Shown piece after piece: positions 46,658 through 58,244 of a stretch of DNA of 64,000 bases. The notes beneath the pieces are model-generated. The model was given only the letters and a program-made list of their open reading frames with translations. It had not been told where the DNA came from and did no database searches. The stretch covers positions 47,437-111,436 of the forward strand of contig NZ_JTAM01000027.1 of assembly GCF_000812565.1 (NCBI RefSeq). Reading direction: 5' to 3'. This DNA comes from Flammeovirga sp. OC4. Lineage in GTDB: Bacteria > Bacteroidota > Bacteroidia > Cytophagales > Flammeovirgaceae. Position numbers and translations under genes: made by a program. The first letter of the stretch is position 1. Each line of letters opens with the position of its first letter.

Positions 46658-47128
46658 ATGAGAAACGTATTTATTTTATCTGCTATTCTACTGATATTTT
46701 CAGGGTGCAATAGCTCAGAAGAGATTAACACTACACTAAGCTACGATGCAACCAAAGGAGTCCATGAAGTGGAAATGATTGGAGACAACGAACGAAAAGT
46801 AATCGTCTTTAATGAAATTTCAGAAATTGGAAAAGGTACTATTACCTTACCCGAGGGCAACGTATGGCCGAAATCAATTACAGTGAAGCTTCCTTTCCCC
46901 CGTTTAGAAGGATTCAAAGCCTACACTAATCTTGACAAAGAACACCTTTTCGAGCATTTTCATGCTGCCGGTGTTGGTAATCACCAATACATCGCTACCT
47001 ACAAAGGAGCTGAAAAGAAAAGGATTGTAAAAGATGAACCTTTTGTTGAAATAGAGTTACCTCAAGAGATGTGGGAAGATAACCCCAAAATCATCTACAT
47101 CGAATGGGTAAATCTCTATAGAATTTAA
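46658..47128 (+). CDS. Small lipoprotein of unknown function
   Basis: The 156-residue product has a lipoprotein signal (LLIFSGCNSSEE, Cys17, acidic residues after it). The mature part is beta-rich with no known motif (TITLPEGNVWPKSITVKLPFPR, KIIYIEWVNLYRI). I do not recognise a family. Inorganic pyrophosphatase-like proteins carry similar acidic runs, but no active site is seen. It is monocistronic, between the propeller terminator and the helicase promoter. It probably sits on the outer membrane. Confidence 0.65.
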   Translation: MRNVFILSAILLIFSGCNSSEEINTTLSYDATKGVHEVEMIGDNERKVIVFNEISEIGKGTITLPEGNVWPKSITVKLPFPRLEGFKAYTNLDKEHLFEHFHAAGVGNHQYIATYKGAEKKRIVKDEPFVEIELPQEMWEDNPKIIYIEWVNLYRI

Positions 47129-47363
47129 ACTCAACTTGACTTTTACATTATCATTGTCCCCTTGTTATTAACCGATCAAAATAATTCACATTAGTTTGTA
47201 ACCTTGGTAACAGTAAGCACTAAGCCAAAAATAGATCATAGTTAATTCTATTTGATTTTTTGTCTTAGTACTTATATTCTTTAAGAAGAAAAGCTTTCCC
47301 CCTTTTCTTCTTAAAGAATGTATATATCCTCCCAATTACTAATAGAATCCCAATTATTCAGAT

Positions 47364-47371
47364 TACCTTTG
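47364..47371 (+). promoter_or_regulatory. Candidate -7 box for the helicase gene
   Basis: TACCTTTG matches TAnnTTTG. Transcription would start near 47377, which rules out the longer in-frame start at 47318 and supports the ATG at 47399. Confidence 0.5.
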
Positions 47372-47398
47372 CACTCGAAATCATTAAAAACAAGCATA

Positions 47399-48511
47399 AT
47401 GACATTCAAGGAATTAGGAATCTCAAGTGCAATTATCAAAGCACTTAAAGAAAATGGAATTGAAGAACCGACGTCTATTCAGGAAAAATCAATCCCATTT
47501 TTATTAAATCAGGGCACGGATTTTATTGGACAGGCACAAACAGGAACAGGCAAAACAGCCGCTTTTGGATTGCCTCTACTTCAATTAGTCAATCCTAAAA
47601 GCCCTCAACCCCAAGCATTGATTTTATCTCCTACAAGAGAGTTAGGACAACAGATACAGAAACAACTTTTTCGTTTTACAAAATACTACCATAAGATATT
47701 TTGTGAAGCCGTATATGGTGGAGCCTCATTGGATCAACAAATCAACAACCTAAAGCGTCCTACACAAATTGTTGTCGCAACACCGGGCCGTTTGTTGGAC
47801 TTAGTAGATAGAAACGCTATTGACCTTTCGTATGTGAAAACAGTAGTGATGGATGAAGCAGACGAAATGTTGAGCATGGGCTTCAAAGAAGATCTTTCTA
47901 AGATCTTGCGTTTGACAACTCACAAGAAAGCAACTTGGTTATTCTCTGCTACATTCCCAGCAGGCATCAATGACATCATCAAAAAATACATGGCAAAAGA
48001 TGCTCACCGTATTGAGGTGAACCAATTCAATGTCATCAATAAGAAAATCAAGTTCGAGTACATTTTAGCAGAGCAAAAGCAAAAAATGGAAACACTCAAC
48101 TGGTTTATTCGTCAGCAAGGTGATGCTAGGGGTGTTATTTTCACTAAGACAAAAGCGGAAGCACAACAAGTAGCAAAACAACTTCATGGTAAGCAATTCA
48201 AAGCAGAGTCTATTCACGGAGATCTTAATCAAAAGGAAAGAGACAAAGTAATGCGTGCTTTCAAAGGTAATAAATTGCAGATTTTGGTGGCTACCGACTT
48301 AGCAGCAAGAGGCATTGACATCGCAGATTTAGCGTATGTGGTACATTATCAACTTCCGGACAAGACTGAATACTTTACGCATAGAAGTGGTCGTACAGCA
48401 AGAGCTGGCAAGTCTGGCGTGTCTTTATGTATTGTAAGCAAGAGAGAGTTAAGCAAGTTGGATGAGATTGAAGACGAGTTTGGTATTACTATGGAACAAA
48501 TTTTCGATTAA
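47399..48511 (+). CDS. DEAD-box RNA helicase
   Basis: The 370-residue helicase has all core motifs: Q motif (EEPTSIQEKSIP), I AQTGTGKTAAF, Ia PTRELGQQ, II VMDEADEML, III FSATFP, V ARGIDI and VI HRSGRTARAGKSG. It lacks the long C-terminal tail of DeaD/CsdA and is close to the RhlE-type minimal length. It unwinds RNA in cold adaptation, ribosome assembly or decay. The start at 47399 (MTFKELGISS) fits the family; an upstream frame from 47318 lies before the predicted transcription start. Confidence 0.93.
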   Translation: MTFKELGISSAIIKALKENGIEEPTSIQEKSIPFLLNQGTDFIGQAQTGTGKTAAFGLPLLQLVNPKSPQPQALILSPTRELGQQIQKQLFRFTKYYHKIFCEAVYGGASLDQQINNLKRPTQIVVATPGRLLDLVDRNAIDLSYVKTVVMDEADEMLSMGFKEDLSKILRLTTHKKATWLFSATFPAGINDIIKKYMAKDAHRIEVNQFNVINKKIKFEYILAEQKQKMETLNWFIRQQGDARGVIFTKTKAEAQQVAKQLHGKQFKAESIHGDLNQKERDKVMRAFKGNKLQILVATDLAARGIDIADLAYVVHYQLPDKTEYFTHRSGRTARAGKSGVSLCIVSKRELSKLDEIEDEFGITMEQIFD

Positions 48512-48532
48512 GCATAGCTTCTTCAGAATACA

Positions 48533-48576
48533 AAAAAGGCTAGGTTGAATTCATGATCAACCTAGCCTTTTCTTTT
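48533..48576. terminator. Bidirectional terminator between helicase and skp genes
   Basis: AAAGGCTAGGTTGA (48535-48548) pairs perfectly with TCAACCTAGCCTTT (48557-48570). The flanks are T- and A-rich on both sides. Confidence 0.85.
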
Positions 48577-48616
48577 GATATTGAAACAAGTATTACCTTG
48601 TCAGCAGTATACCAAA

Positions 48617-49123
48617 TTATTTTACTTTTTGAATTACAATTTCAGTAATATCATCAGCACCATCATTGTATAACAACATTTCGATTGGCAATACATATTG
48701 GTACCCTTGTGCCTTTGCTACATCAGCTAAAGCTGCTTCTGCTTTTTGACGTAAAGGAGTGATTGCTTCATTTTGACGCTTTGCAAAGTTTTGCTGAGCA
48801 GTTTGTTGGAACTCTTGTAAGTTTCTTTGTAACAACTCTAACTCTTGTGCTTTTTGCTGAATGATTTCTGGTAACCAGTTTGCTTGGTTTTGTTGGAAAT
48901 CAGCATACTTCGACTGGAACTCTTGCTCTTGTTGTTGCATAGAAGTATACAATTGGTTTTGATAGCTTTCCAACTCCTTCATTTTAGTTTCAAATTCAGG
49001 GATTGATCTTACTACACTATCAAGGTTTGCGTAAGCAAAGATTTTAGTTTGAGCTGCACTTTCATTTGAGAAGCTCATAAGCATCACTGCAAATAAAGAT
49101 GCGAATATAACTTTTAATTTCAT
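48617..49123 (-). CDS. OmpH/Skp family periplasmic chaperone (copy 3)
   Basis: The 168-residue product has a signal peptide ending ESAAQ, then IFAYANLDSVVRSIPEFETKMKELESYQNQ, the usual Skp opening. A long Gln-rich coiled-coil arm (about 50-125) and a short C-terminal strand (ITEIVIQKVK) follow. Skp trimers hold unfolded outer-membrane proteins during transport across the periplasm. It is the third of three tandem paralogues (35 bp after copy 2), so probably one operon. Confidence 0.88.
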   Translation of the reverse strand: MKLKVIFASLFAVMLMSFSNESAAQTKIFAYANLDSVVRSIPEFETKMKELESYQNQLYTSMQQQEQEFQSKYADFQQNQANWLPEIIQQKAQELELLQRNLQEFQQTAQQNFAKRQNEAITPLRQKAEAALADVAKAQGYQYVLPIEMLLYNDGADDITEIVIQKVK

Positions 49124-49158
49124 TGTTCTTCGTTTGTAAGTTCTAAAAACTAATTTGA

Positions 49159-49674
49159 CTATTGACCGTTCATTTTGGCAATTACTTTACCAGTAATGTC
49201 CTCACCGTTGGCGTCAATTAAGAAAGCTCCAATTCTTGCCATAACACCTTTGGCTATAACAACTGAATATCCACCTTCTTTGGCCACTGCCTCTACTTCC
49301 AACTCTAATTTTTTCATTAGAGGTTCCATCGCTTCAGCTTGTTTTTTATTAATACCTTGTGAAGCTCTTTGTTGTAATTCCTGAACTTCTTGTTGTAGAG
49401 CTTGTAACTCTTTTTCTTTTTCTTGAATCTCAGCAGGAGCCATTGATTGTTGACCTTGCATTAACTGTTGGTATTTCTCTTGCAAAGTACGTTGTTTCAT
49501 TTCTATTTGAGTTTTGAACTGCTTTGCATAAGACTCAATGATCTTTTGCTGCGTTTTAAACTCTGCCATAGAAGTAATCACACTATCCTCATTGATATAG
49601 GCTACTTTTTGTTGAGCCATTGCCATTGAAGATAGCATCATCAACGACCAAAGCGCGAATAAGATTTTCTTCAT
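49159..49674 (-). CDS. OmpH/Skp family periplasmic chaperone (copy 2)
   Basis: The 171-residue product has a signal ending SMAMAQ, then KVAYINEDSVITSMAEFKTQQK, a long coiled-coil arm (about 50-125) and an ending DITGKVIAKMNGQ. It has the same fold and order as its neighbours: 35 bp before copy 3 and 73 bp after copy 1. Paralogue sequences differ clearly, so the three chaperones may serve different outer-membrane proteins. Confidence 0.88.
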   Translation of the reverse strand: MKKILFALWSLMMLSSMAMAQQKVAYINEDSVITSMAEFKTQQKIIESYAKQFKTQIEMKQRTLQEKYQQLMQGQQSMAPAEIQEKEKELQALQQEVQELQQRASQGINKKQAEAMEPLMKKLELEVEAVAKEGGYSVVIAKGVMARIGAFLIDANGEDITGKVIAKMNGQ

Positions 49675-49747
49675 TGCGTAATTAATTTCTCTGTTTATTT
49701 ATAAAAACACTAACTGATTAGTACGGTTTTCCTTGCAAAAATATAAA

Positions 49748-50281
49748 TTATCTTGGAGAATCCTCAGGATCTCCCTCCCCAAGTTCGTCTAAAACGAAAT
49801 CAGTATAGTTATAACGTGGATCTGAGTAGATTAAAGTTATATCTGAAGCTTTATCAAATAAAAAATTTAACTTTTTTTGTCTCGCTACTGCCTCACAAGC
49901 CTTTGCTATTTTGTCTTGTAGCGGTTTCATAAACTCCATTCTTTTAGAATATAAAAGGCCTTCATATCCAAAATGATTGGTTTGAAAATCTCTCATATCA
50001 TTTTTCAAACTAGCAATGGCTTCAAGCTTTTCAGCTTTCATTTCAGGAGTCAGCAAGATCTCTTCATGTGTGTAAGCACGCTCAAGGTCTTCCACCTCCT
50101 TTTTCATGTCATCTAGCTCTTTTAACCATTTGTCCGTTAGTTTTCTTAGTTTATCCTCAGCTTCATTGTACTCAGGTAAAGACTCTATGATTACTTGAGA
50201 ATCAATGTAACCAAACCTTTGAGCAGATACCAACGGAACGTTGATCAAAAAGAACAGACTAATAAGGAGTAAGTTCTTCAT
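49748..50281 (-). CDS. OmpH/Skp family periplasmic chaperone (copy 1)
   Basis: The 177-residue product has a signal ending LVSAQ, then RFGYIDSQVIIESLPEYNEAEDKL and a long charged arm. The C-terminal DITLIYSDPRYNYTDFVLDEL differs from the classic Skp end and extends it by an acidic tail. It is the most divergent of the three. It is first in the tandem set, 41 bp after the upstream methyltransferase gene. Confidence 0.85.
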   Translation of the reverse strand: MKNLLLISLFFLINVPLVSAQRFGYIDSQVIIESLPEYNEAEDKLRKLTDKWLKELDDMKKEVEDLERAYTHEEILLTPEMKAEKLEAIASLKNDMRDFQTNHFGYEGLLYSKRMEFMKPLQDKIAKACEAVARQKKLNFLFDKASDITLIYSDPRYNYTDFVLDELGEGDPEDSPR

Positions 50282-50322
50282 AGATTTTTTAGCATAATTT
50301 CGTCAAATATGCTTATTATATT

Positions 50323-50973
50323 TTACTTTATCAATGTATAAATTGCTCTTATCAAATTTGTAGTCGTTTCATATTTCCGTAGAGAATGAGATGAAAAACC
50401 TGCATTAGATGAGTAATTTTCAATATCATTACTTTCAACAAGTGTTGCATCTAAGACACCCCAAGCTTCTTTAACGACAATTTTTTTATCATTTGATAAC
50501 ATTCCGACCTTAGAAATTGAATCATTAAATGGGCATTCGATAATCAATTTACCTCCATCTGCAAGCATATCATAAGCTTTTGTGATTACTTTTTGCTGAT
50601 CATCTGGCGTTAATTCTAAGATACCAGACCACATCCACAAAATAGTATCTGCCTTTTCTCTGTGCCAATCTAAATAGCACAAATCATCTTCAATGATTGT
50701 AATGTTATCTGATGCCTTTTCTTTTAAAATTTCAGTTAATTCGTGTACTCGTTCTATTCCAACAATTTTCCCCTGGAAATTTTTCATTTTCAAAGCCTGA
50801 ATCACTCTCCCATACCCAGAACCAAATTCGATTAGAAGAGCACTCTCTTTTATATCTTCATAGATCTGATCAACATCTTCACCCTCTGAGAGCCCTATTT
50901 TCTCAGCAAAACCCATGAAAATATCTAACGGCATGTTTGAATAGAATGAAGCGTTACTATCTTTCGCTAGCAT
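50323..50973 (-). CDS. Class I SAM-dependent methyltransferase
   Basis: The 216-residue protein has a Rossmann-type SAM site: LIEFGSGYGRVIQAL (motif I, about 50-64), an acidic ribose contact in IVGIERVHEL and motif II/III IIEDDLCYLDW. A later ADGGKLIIECPF is a typical motif V/VI strand. No substrate-specific domain is visible, and it lacks the DPPY motif of DNA methylases. It starts 41 bp before the skp genes on the same strand and may be first of that operon. Small-molecule or protein target unknown. Confidence 0.8.
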   Translation of the reverse strand: MLAKDSNASFYSNMPLDIFMGFAEKIGLSEGEDVDQIYEDIKESALLIEFGSGYGRVIQALKMKNFQGKIVGIERVHELTEILKEKASDNITIIEDDLCYLDWHREKADTILWMWSGILELTPDDQQKVITKAYDMLADGGKLIIECPFNDSISKVGMLSNDKKIVVKEAWGVLDATLVESNDIENYSSNAGFSSHSLRKYETTTNLIRAIYTLIK

Positions 50974-51286
50974 AATGTAATATTAAAATGAGGACGTCAT
51001 ATTTAAACGTAATAAATACAGCTATCACATTATACAAAAATAATGCAAATAAACCCAAGGATACCAACACCTTACAAATTGATCATAAAAGAATCTAAAA
51101 ATCAATTATATATATTTAACAGATAGAAAAATAACTTATTATATCCTTTGTGATTTATCTCCAATAATTCCAAAAAAAGTACTATTGAACACCTCCTTAA
51201 TCACATTCGCTCCAAAATTCCTTCAACAAATAAAAAACCCTGCCTTTTGCAAGACAGGGTTGATCTATGTTTTGTAACACTATAAC
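50974..51286. other. Intergenic stretch between methyltransferase and icd
   Basis: No gene or RNA is recognised. The only clear element is the icd terminator at its right end; the left part presumably holds the methyltransferase promoter. Confidence 0.4.
51230..51262 (-). terminator. Terminator of icd
   Basis: Minus-strand AACCCTGTCTT pairs with AAGGCAGGGTT (one G-U), followed by a T run. Confidence 0.8.
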
Positions 51287-53569
<2,283 letters not shown>

Positions 53570-53611
53570 TTAAATCTACTCTTTCCTAGAGCATTCTTAA
53601 TTTTCAAGTTG

Positions 53612-53645
53612 CAAATTTAATAAATGTTTAGAAAATCAGAACAAA
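53612..53645 (-). promoter_or_regulatory. icd promoter
   Basis: Minus-strand TAAATTTG (53619-53612) matches TAnnTTTG, and a TTTG lies 22 nt upstream (53645-53642). The transcript would have a leader of about 100 nt. Confidence 0.5.
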
Positions 53646-53862
53646 AATCATTTTCTTAGTAATTTTTTTATCTTAAAAAACAAAAAAACAGCGTCAAACA
53701 CCTATTTTTTTAAAGATTTTCTAATTGAGCTTTTTATAAAATTTCTTCACAAAACCTTCAACAAGATTAACAATCGTTTACTTTAGTCGCTATTATCAAT
53801 CATATGTTAACGCTGACTTACATCATAAAAACTCTTAAACCAACCCTGCAATTTTGTGTCAT
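53646..53862. other. Intergenic region upstream of the B12 riboswitch
   Basis: AT-rich with no gene. It lies between the icd promoter and the riboswitch. A weak CAATTTTG near 53850, imperfect for TAnnTTTG, lies just before the aptamer and could be its -7 box. Confidence 0.35.
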
Positions 53863-54018
53863 AATTGGTTCTGAGAAGAATAACAGGGAACCTAGTGTAA
53901 TTCTAGGACTGTACCCGCAACTGTAAATCTCAATCAAAGATTTGTTACAGATAACCATTATTCATTTGATCTGAATGAGAAGGAGTAACAAAGGAGAAAG
54001 TCAGGAGACCTACCAATT
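53863..54018 (+). promoter_or_regulatory. Cobalamin (B12) riboswitch
   Basis: The leader holds the hallmarks of a cobalamin aptamer. The GGGAACCTAGTG segment and GACTGTACCCGCAACTGTA core come first. The B12 box AGTCAGGAGACCTACC is at about 53999-54014. A closing P1 stem forms by AATTGGT (53863-53869) with ACCAATT (54012-54018). It senses adenosyl- or methylcobalamin and normally represses downstream genes. A hairpin CAACTT/AAGTTG (54037-54056) followed by TATTTTTTT may be the terminator part of the expression platform. It controls the B12 uptake operon that follows. Confidence 0.92.
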
Positions 54019-54154
54019 TTATATTAATCGAAAAGACAACTTCGGGAATAAAGTTGGAGGTATTTTTTTGCATTTTGCTTGCGCTAATCTGCACAATAAA
54101 TAGTTGTGTCTCTCCACCCCGTAAGTTGTTGACAAACAATTTTTCTAGTTTAAA

Positions 54155-55108
54155 ATGAAAAAGCAGCTTACAAACTTAATCAATCTTCTTTTCCTAATTT
54201 TAACCGTAGGCTTCACGAGTTGTGAAAAAGCAACGGAAGAACTCCCCTTATTTGACGTAACATTTCGTATCAACAACGGTGATAGCGATGTTGTTGTCTC
54301 TGTCATTGAAAATGAAACGGTAGCAGAACCATCTGAAACCCCTCAAAAAGAAGGGTCTGATTTCCTTGGATGGTACTACGAAAATGAACCGTATGACTTT
54401 GCGACACCTGTTACATCCCCTATCAGTATTGAAGCAAAATATATGTTCTCAGTGGGTGAAACTGAAGTAATGTACCAAACGATTTCCCTTGATGACTTCC
54501 AAGCAATGGAATCTCAAAAACATATGTTGGTAAAAGCTCAAATCAATTATTTAATGTTCGGCTGGGCTTGGGGAACTGAAGCTTACATTACTGACCCTGA
54601 AGGTCACAGCTCAAAAGACTTCTATAATCACTCCAACTTCGGCATGTTCTCATTCCCTCTAAAATTTACTAAAAATGACACACACATTGAAGGTCAAACT
54701 TTTGTTTTTGATTTGGTAAAAGATGTTTACATGTCTTCTCCTCAACTAGGATTTGGGTATGGAAGAAATGAAGAATTTGATGCAACAGGAACAGGTGCTT
54801 ACAATGGATCAAAATGGTTAGCTCCAATGCGTTATGGTGTTGAATATTTTGATGAAGTGGTAAGAGGTAACGTAAGAGAAGTGACTTTCACAAGTGAAGA
54901 TGAAGTAAAAGTATTGATAGGTGAAACGGAAGTTTATATCAAAACTTTAGGAATTGAAGAAGGTACTTATGAAAACGTTTCTGAAGACTTTGTTGCTACA
55001 ATTGAGGCACTGTTAGGGCAAAACAAGTTTGTAAAAACTATTGAGCTAGACGGAAAAGTGATTTCTGTTTTAAGAGGCGAAGAACTACAATTTACTGACA
55101 ATATATAG
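54155..55108 (+). CDS. Surface lipoprotein with InlB-type repeat, first gene of the B12 operon
   Basis: The 317-residue lipoprotein (signal ending GFTSC, Cys23, acidic EKATEE after it) has an N-terminal InlB B-repeat-like module (about 34-92, FRINNGDSDVVVSVIENE then KEGSDFLGWYYENEPYDF). The unrecognised C-terminal domain (about 95-317) is beta-rich with many aromatic residues (GWAWGTEAYITDPEG). It is the first gene behind the cobalamin riboswitch, so a role in binding cobalamin or a carrier at the surface is likely by context, but no known B12-binding motif is visible. Confidence 0.75.
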   Translation: MKKQLTNLINLLFLILTVGFTSCEKATEELPLFDVTFRINNGDSDVVVSVIENETVAEPSETPQKEGSDFLGWYYENEPYDFATPVTSPISIEAKYMFSVGETEVMYQTISLDDFQAMESQKHMLVKAQINYLMFGWAWGTEAYITDPEGHSSKDFYNHSNFGMFSFPLKFTKNDTHIEGQTFVFDLVKDVYMSSPQLGFGYGRNEEFDATGTGAYNGSKWLAPMRYGVEYFDEVVRGNVREVTFTSEDEVKVLIGETEVYIKTLGIEEGTYENVSEDFVATIEALLGQNKFVKTIELDGKVISVLRGEELQFTDNI

Positions 55109-55162
55109 TTTTAAAATCAGCTATTGCTCAATTTGGGCAATAGCTATTTAACTTATCTAAAA

Positions 55163-56299
55163 ATGAAAAAACGACTTACTATACTAAACAAACTTTTATT
55201 CTTATCTATTCTTGGACTGATTAGTAGTTGTGACACTCAAGAAGATCAGAGTATTTTACATGAGGTAAAATTTGACCCTGCAGGAGGTTCCGCTGTTGAA
55301 TCACAATTGGTCATTGACGGTGATACAGTTGCAAAACCAAATGATCCAATTATGGATGGGTCTGAGTTTGTAACATGGTTGAAAAACGATGTACCTTATG
55401 ATTTTGGAGAACCTGTAAAAGAAGATTTTACTTTAACAGCGACATGGGATGTTATTTATACTCCTATTGTCAATCCAAATGCCACCCCATATATCACAGA
55501 AGTATTAAACTTCTCTCCTGCTCCAGGACAATTCTTAAACAAAGTAGATGACCAAGCCTCTGTCGTCAATATCATAGGAGATTCGTATCAATTTATTTCA
55601 CTGGGGACTTTTGGAGGAAATGTCACATTTAAGTTTGACCACTCTATCATGAATGGAGAAGGTGATGATATTGCTATTTACGGAAATCCATTTGAAGACA
55701 ATAGTGAGCCAGGTATCGTAATGGTTTGTCAAGATTTGAATCACAACGGAATAGCTGATGAAGATGAACCTTGGTATGAATTAGCAGGGAGTGAATATTA
55801 CAAAGATGAAACCACTCACAATTATTCTATCACTTACTACAGACCTGGACCTGAGGAAGATCAACATATTATTAAATACAAAGAAAAGTACGGTGATACT
55901 GAAAACGAAGGTGAAATGGACTTTACTCCAGTTAAACCCTTCCATGAACAACCCATGTTCCCTACTTTCTATACTGAAGATGAAATCACTTTCACCGGCA
56001 CAAGGATAAAATCTAATACCTGGTTTGAAGATATGGGTGAGTGGAAATATTACCACAACCCTGCTTATGACTGGGGTTATGCAGACAACAGAGGATATGA
56101 GAATGAAGGAATTTTAAGAAGCGCAGACCTTTTTGATATCAGTAATGCTGTGGATGAAAATGGAGAGAAAGTAGAGCTTATTGCAATAGACTTTGTAAAA
56201 GTGTATACAGCAACTACTGAAATTGCACACTGGCTTGGAGAGCGTTCTCCAGAAATTGTTAAAGCGGCAGATATCAGTCTACTTCCTACAAATGAATAA
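55163..56299 (+). CDS. Surface lipoprotein with InlB-type repeat and EF-hand-like site, B12 operon
   Basis: The 378-residue lipoprotein (start ATG 55163, since the longer frame uses TTG at 55124; LISSC lipobox) begins with an InlB-like repeat (VKFDPAGGSAVESQLV, then GSEFVTWLKNDVPYDF) similar to the previous protein. A large beta domain follows, with FSPAPGQFLNKVDDQASVVN, a Ca-binding-like loop DLNHNGIADEDE and PWYELAGSEYYKDETTHNY. Similar cell-surface proteins occur beside BtuB-like receptors in other Bacteroidota, as I recall, but no function is established. It overlaps the next gene by 8 nt. Confidence 0.78.
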   Translation: MKKRLTILNKLLFLSILGLISSCDTQEDQSILHEVKFDPAGGSAVESQLVIDGDTVAKPNDPIMDGSEFVTWLKNDVPYDFGEPVKEDFTLTATWDVIYTPIVNPNATPYITEVLNFSPAPGQFLNKVDDQASVVNIIGDSYQFISLGTFGGNVTFKFDHSIMNGEGDDIAIYGNPFEDNSEPGIVMVCQDLNHNGIADEDEPWYELAGSEYYKDETTHNYSITYYRPGPEEDQHIIKYKEKYGDTENEGEMDFTPVKPFHEQPMFPTFYTEDEITFTGTRIKSNTWFEDMGEWKYYHNPAYDWGYADNRGYENEGILRSADLFDISNAVDENGEKVELIAIDFVKVYTATTEIAHWLGERSPEIVKAADISLLPTNE

Positions 56300-58238
56300 T
56301 TATAAGTTTAGACTTTTACTGATCGTTTGCTTTTGGTTTTCGCAGGCAAATGCACAAATTGATTCAACCACTTACTTAAACGAAGTGGAAATCATCGGGC
56401 AACGCATACCTGAGAGAGTCAGTTTCAAAAACACTAAAATTGACAAAGAGCAAATTGATCAGTATTTGTCAGCTTCTTTAGGAGAATTACTAACCCTAAC
56501 TACTCCCATATTTATCAAAAGCTACGGGGCGGGAGGTACGGCTACTCCCTCTTTCCGTGGTACGGGTGCCAGTCACACCCAAGTGTATTGGAATGGAATC
56601 AACCTGAACTCACCTATGTTGGGTCAGGTTGACCTTTCTCTATTTCCAGTCGCTTTCACCGATGAAGTTACAATCAATTACGGTGCTTCAAGTTTACTAT
56701 ATGGCACTGGTGGATTGGGTGGTGGCATTCAGATGAATAGTAAATTAAACTGGGACAAAAAACAGGAAGTTATCTTCTCTAAAACTTATAATACATTACA
56801 AAATTCAATCACAAATGGTAGCATTTCTTTTTCAAATGAAAAATGGAGCAGCACTACCAAACTATTTTATAAAGATGCTCAAAATCTTTTTGAGTTTGTC
56901 AACCCGTTACAACCTGAAACCCCAACTTGGAGCAATGATCACTCCGGACAAATACAATATGGAGCATTGCAAGAGATCGGCTATAAAATAAATGAAAACC
57001 ATACCTTACAAGGTAATCTATGGTATCAGAATAGTGAACGAAAGTTGACGCCTTCCATGGACAGTAGATATGGTGATTCAAAACAAGGTGATGAATCATT
57101 TAGAGGATTAATCACTTGGAAAATCAATCATGACAGTTTCAAAATGGAGTGGAATAACGCTTATATTCATGACTATTTATGGTATGAAAAGCTTTTAAGT
57201 AATGATGAAACACCAAAAACCACTCATTCTAACTCAACTTCATATCAATATCAATCACACCTTAGAACATCTTATCAAGTTCATGATCGGCTGCTATTAA
57301 GAGGTGGTTATGATTATGCTTGGGACAAAATTAGCAGTAATCAATACCAAGCTTCTTCTGACTCAACAATTATTGATGTGCATCAAAACACCATTGATCT
57401 ATATGGTGGGTTTGATTATTTTCCTATGGAACAATTGTCCATGAGTTTTCTTGTTCGACAACAATGGATAGATGGTGATCACAAACCTATATTGCCTTCC
57501 TTGGGGGTAGAATACCAATGGAATCAAAATGGAAAATACTCTTATAGCCTTAGGGGTAATGTTTCCAAAAACTTCCATGCTCCTTCTTTGAATGACCGCT
57601 ATTGGTACCCTGTCGGAAACCCTGACCTATTGCCAGAACAAGGGTGGACTTATGAAGGAACTTTAGGTATTCAATCGCATTGGAAAAATAATTGGAGATT
57701 GAGCTATGACGTCACTGCATTCAGCGCTATTATCCACAATTGGATTGTTTGGAAACCTGCCGTTAGTAATCTTTGGCGTCCAGAAAATTTAAAGAAAGTA
57801 CACAGTCGTGGTATTGAACAAATCTTACAGTTGACCTATCATAAAGGCGACTGGCAATGGATTGGGTATGCTTCCTTGTCTTATGTAAAGTCAGAAAACT
57901 TAGAAGCTTATGATGAACTAGACCAATCAGTAGGCACACAATTAATATATACTCCTGTCTTTAGTGCTCAAGGTTATATACAAGCAAATTACAAATCTTG
58001 GTACGGGATAGTGGAACAGCAGATATACGGAAAGCGATTAACACAAACTGATGGAAGCGAATATTTACCTCCTTATTATCTCACAAATTTCAGTATAGGT
58101 AAGCAGTTCTCCTTTCGTCAACATCGATTCGACTTAAAGGCTCGAATCGAAAATGTTTTCGCTTTCCACTATCAATCTATTGCCAGAAAACCAATGCCTG
58201 GCCGAGTCTATCAACTCACCTTTACTTATAAACTATAA
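56292..58238 (+). CDS. btuB: BtuB-like TonB-dependent cobalamin receptor
   Basis: The 648-residue TonB-dependent receptor has a signal ending QANAQ, a TonB-box-like start (LNEVEIIGQRIPERV), a plug (about 30-145, YGAGGTATPSFRGTGASHTQVYWNG) and a 22-stranded barrel ending YQLTFTYKL. Length fits BtuB-type receptors of Bacteroidota. The ATG at 56292 overlaps the upstream stop (ATGAATAA), so translation is coupled; the frame extends upstream to 56223 inside the previous gene. The riboswitch and the BtuG-like partner 6 bp downstream make a cobalamin substrate very likely. Confidence 0.88.
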   Translation: MNNYKFRLLLIVCFWFSQANAQIDSTTYLNEVEIIGQRIPERVSFKNTKIDKEQIDQYLSASLGELLTLTTPIFIKSYGAGGTATPSFRGTGASHTQVYWNGINLNSPMLGQVDLSLFPVAFTDEVTINYGASSLLYGTGGLGGGIQMNSKLNWDKKQEVIFSKTYNTLQNSITNGSISFSNEKWSSTTKLFYKDAQNLFEFVNPLQPETPTWSNDHSGQIQYGALQEIGYKINENHTLQGNLWYQNSERKLTPSMDSRYGDSKQGDESFRGLITWKINHDSFKMEWNNAYIHDYLWYEKLLSNDETPKTTHSNSTSYQYQSHLRTSYQVHDRLLLRGGYDYAWDKISSNQYQASSDSTIIDVHQNTIDLYGGFDYFPMEQLSMSFLVRQQWIDGDHKPILPSLGVEYQWNQNGKYSYSLRGNVSKNFHAPSLNDRYWYPVGNPDLLPEQGWTYEGTLGIQSHWKNNWRLSYDVTAFSAIIHNWIVWKPAVSNLWRPENLKKVHSRGIEQILQLTYHKGDWQWIGYASLSYVKSENLEAYDELDQSVGTQLIYTPVFSAQGYIQANYKSWYGIVEQQIYGKRLTQTDGSEYLPPYYLTNFSIGKQFSFRQHRFDLKARIENVFAFHYQSIARKPMPGRVYQLTFTYKL

Positions 58239-58244
58239 TCATAT

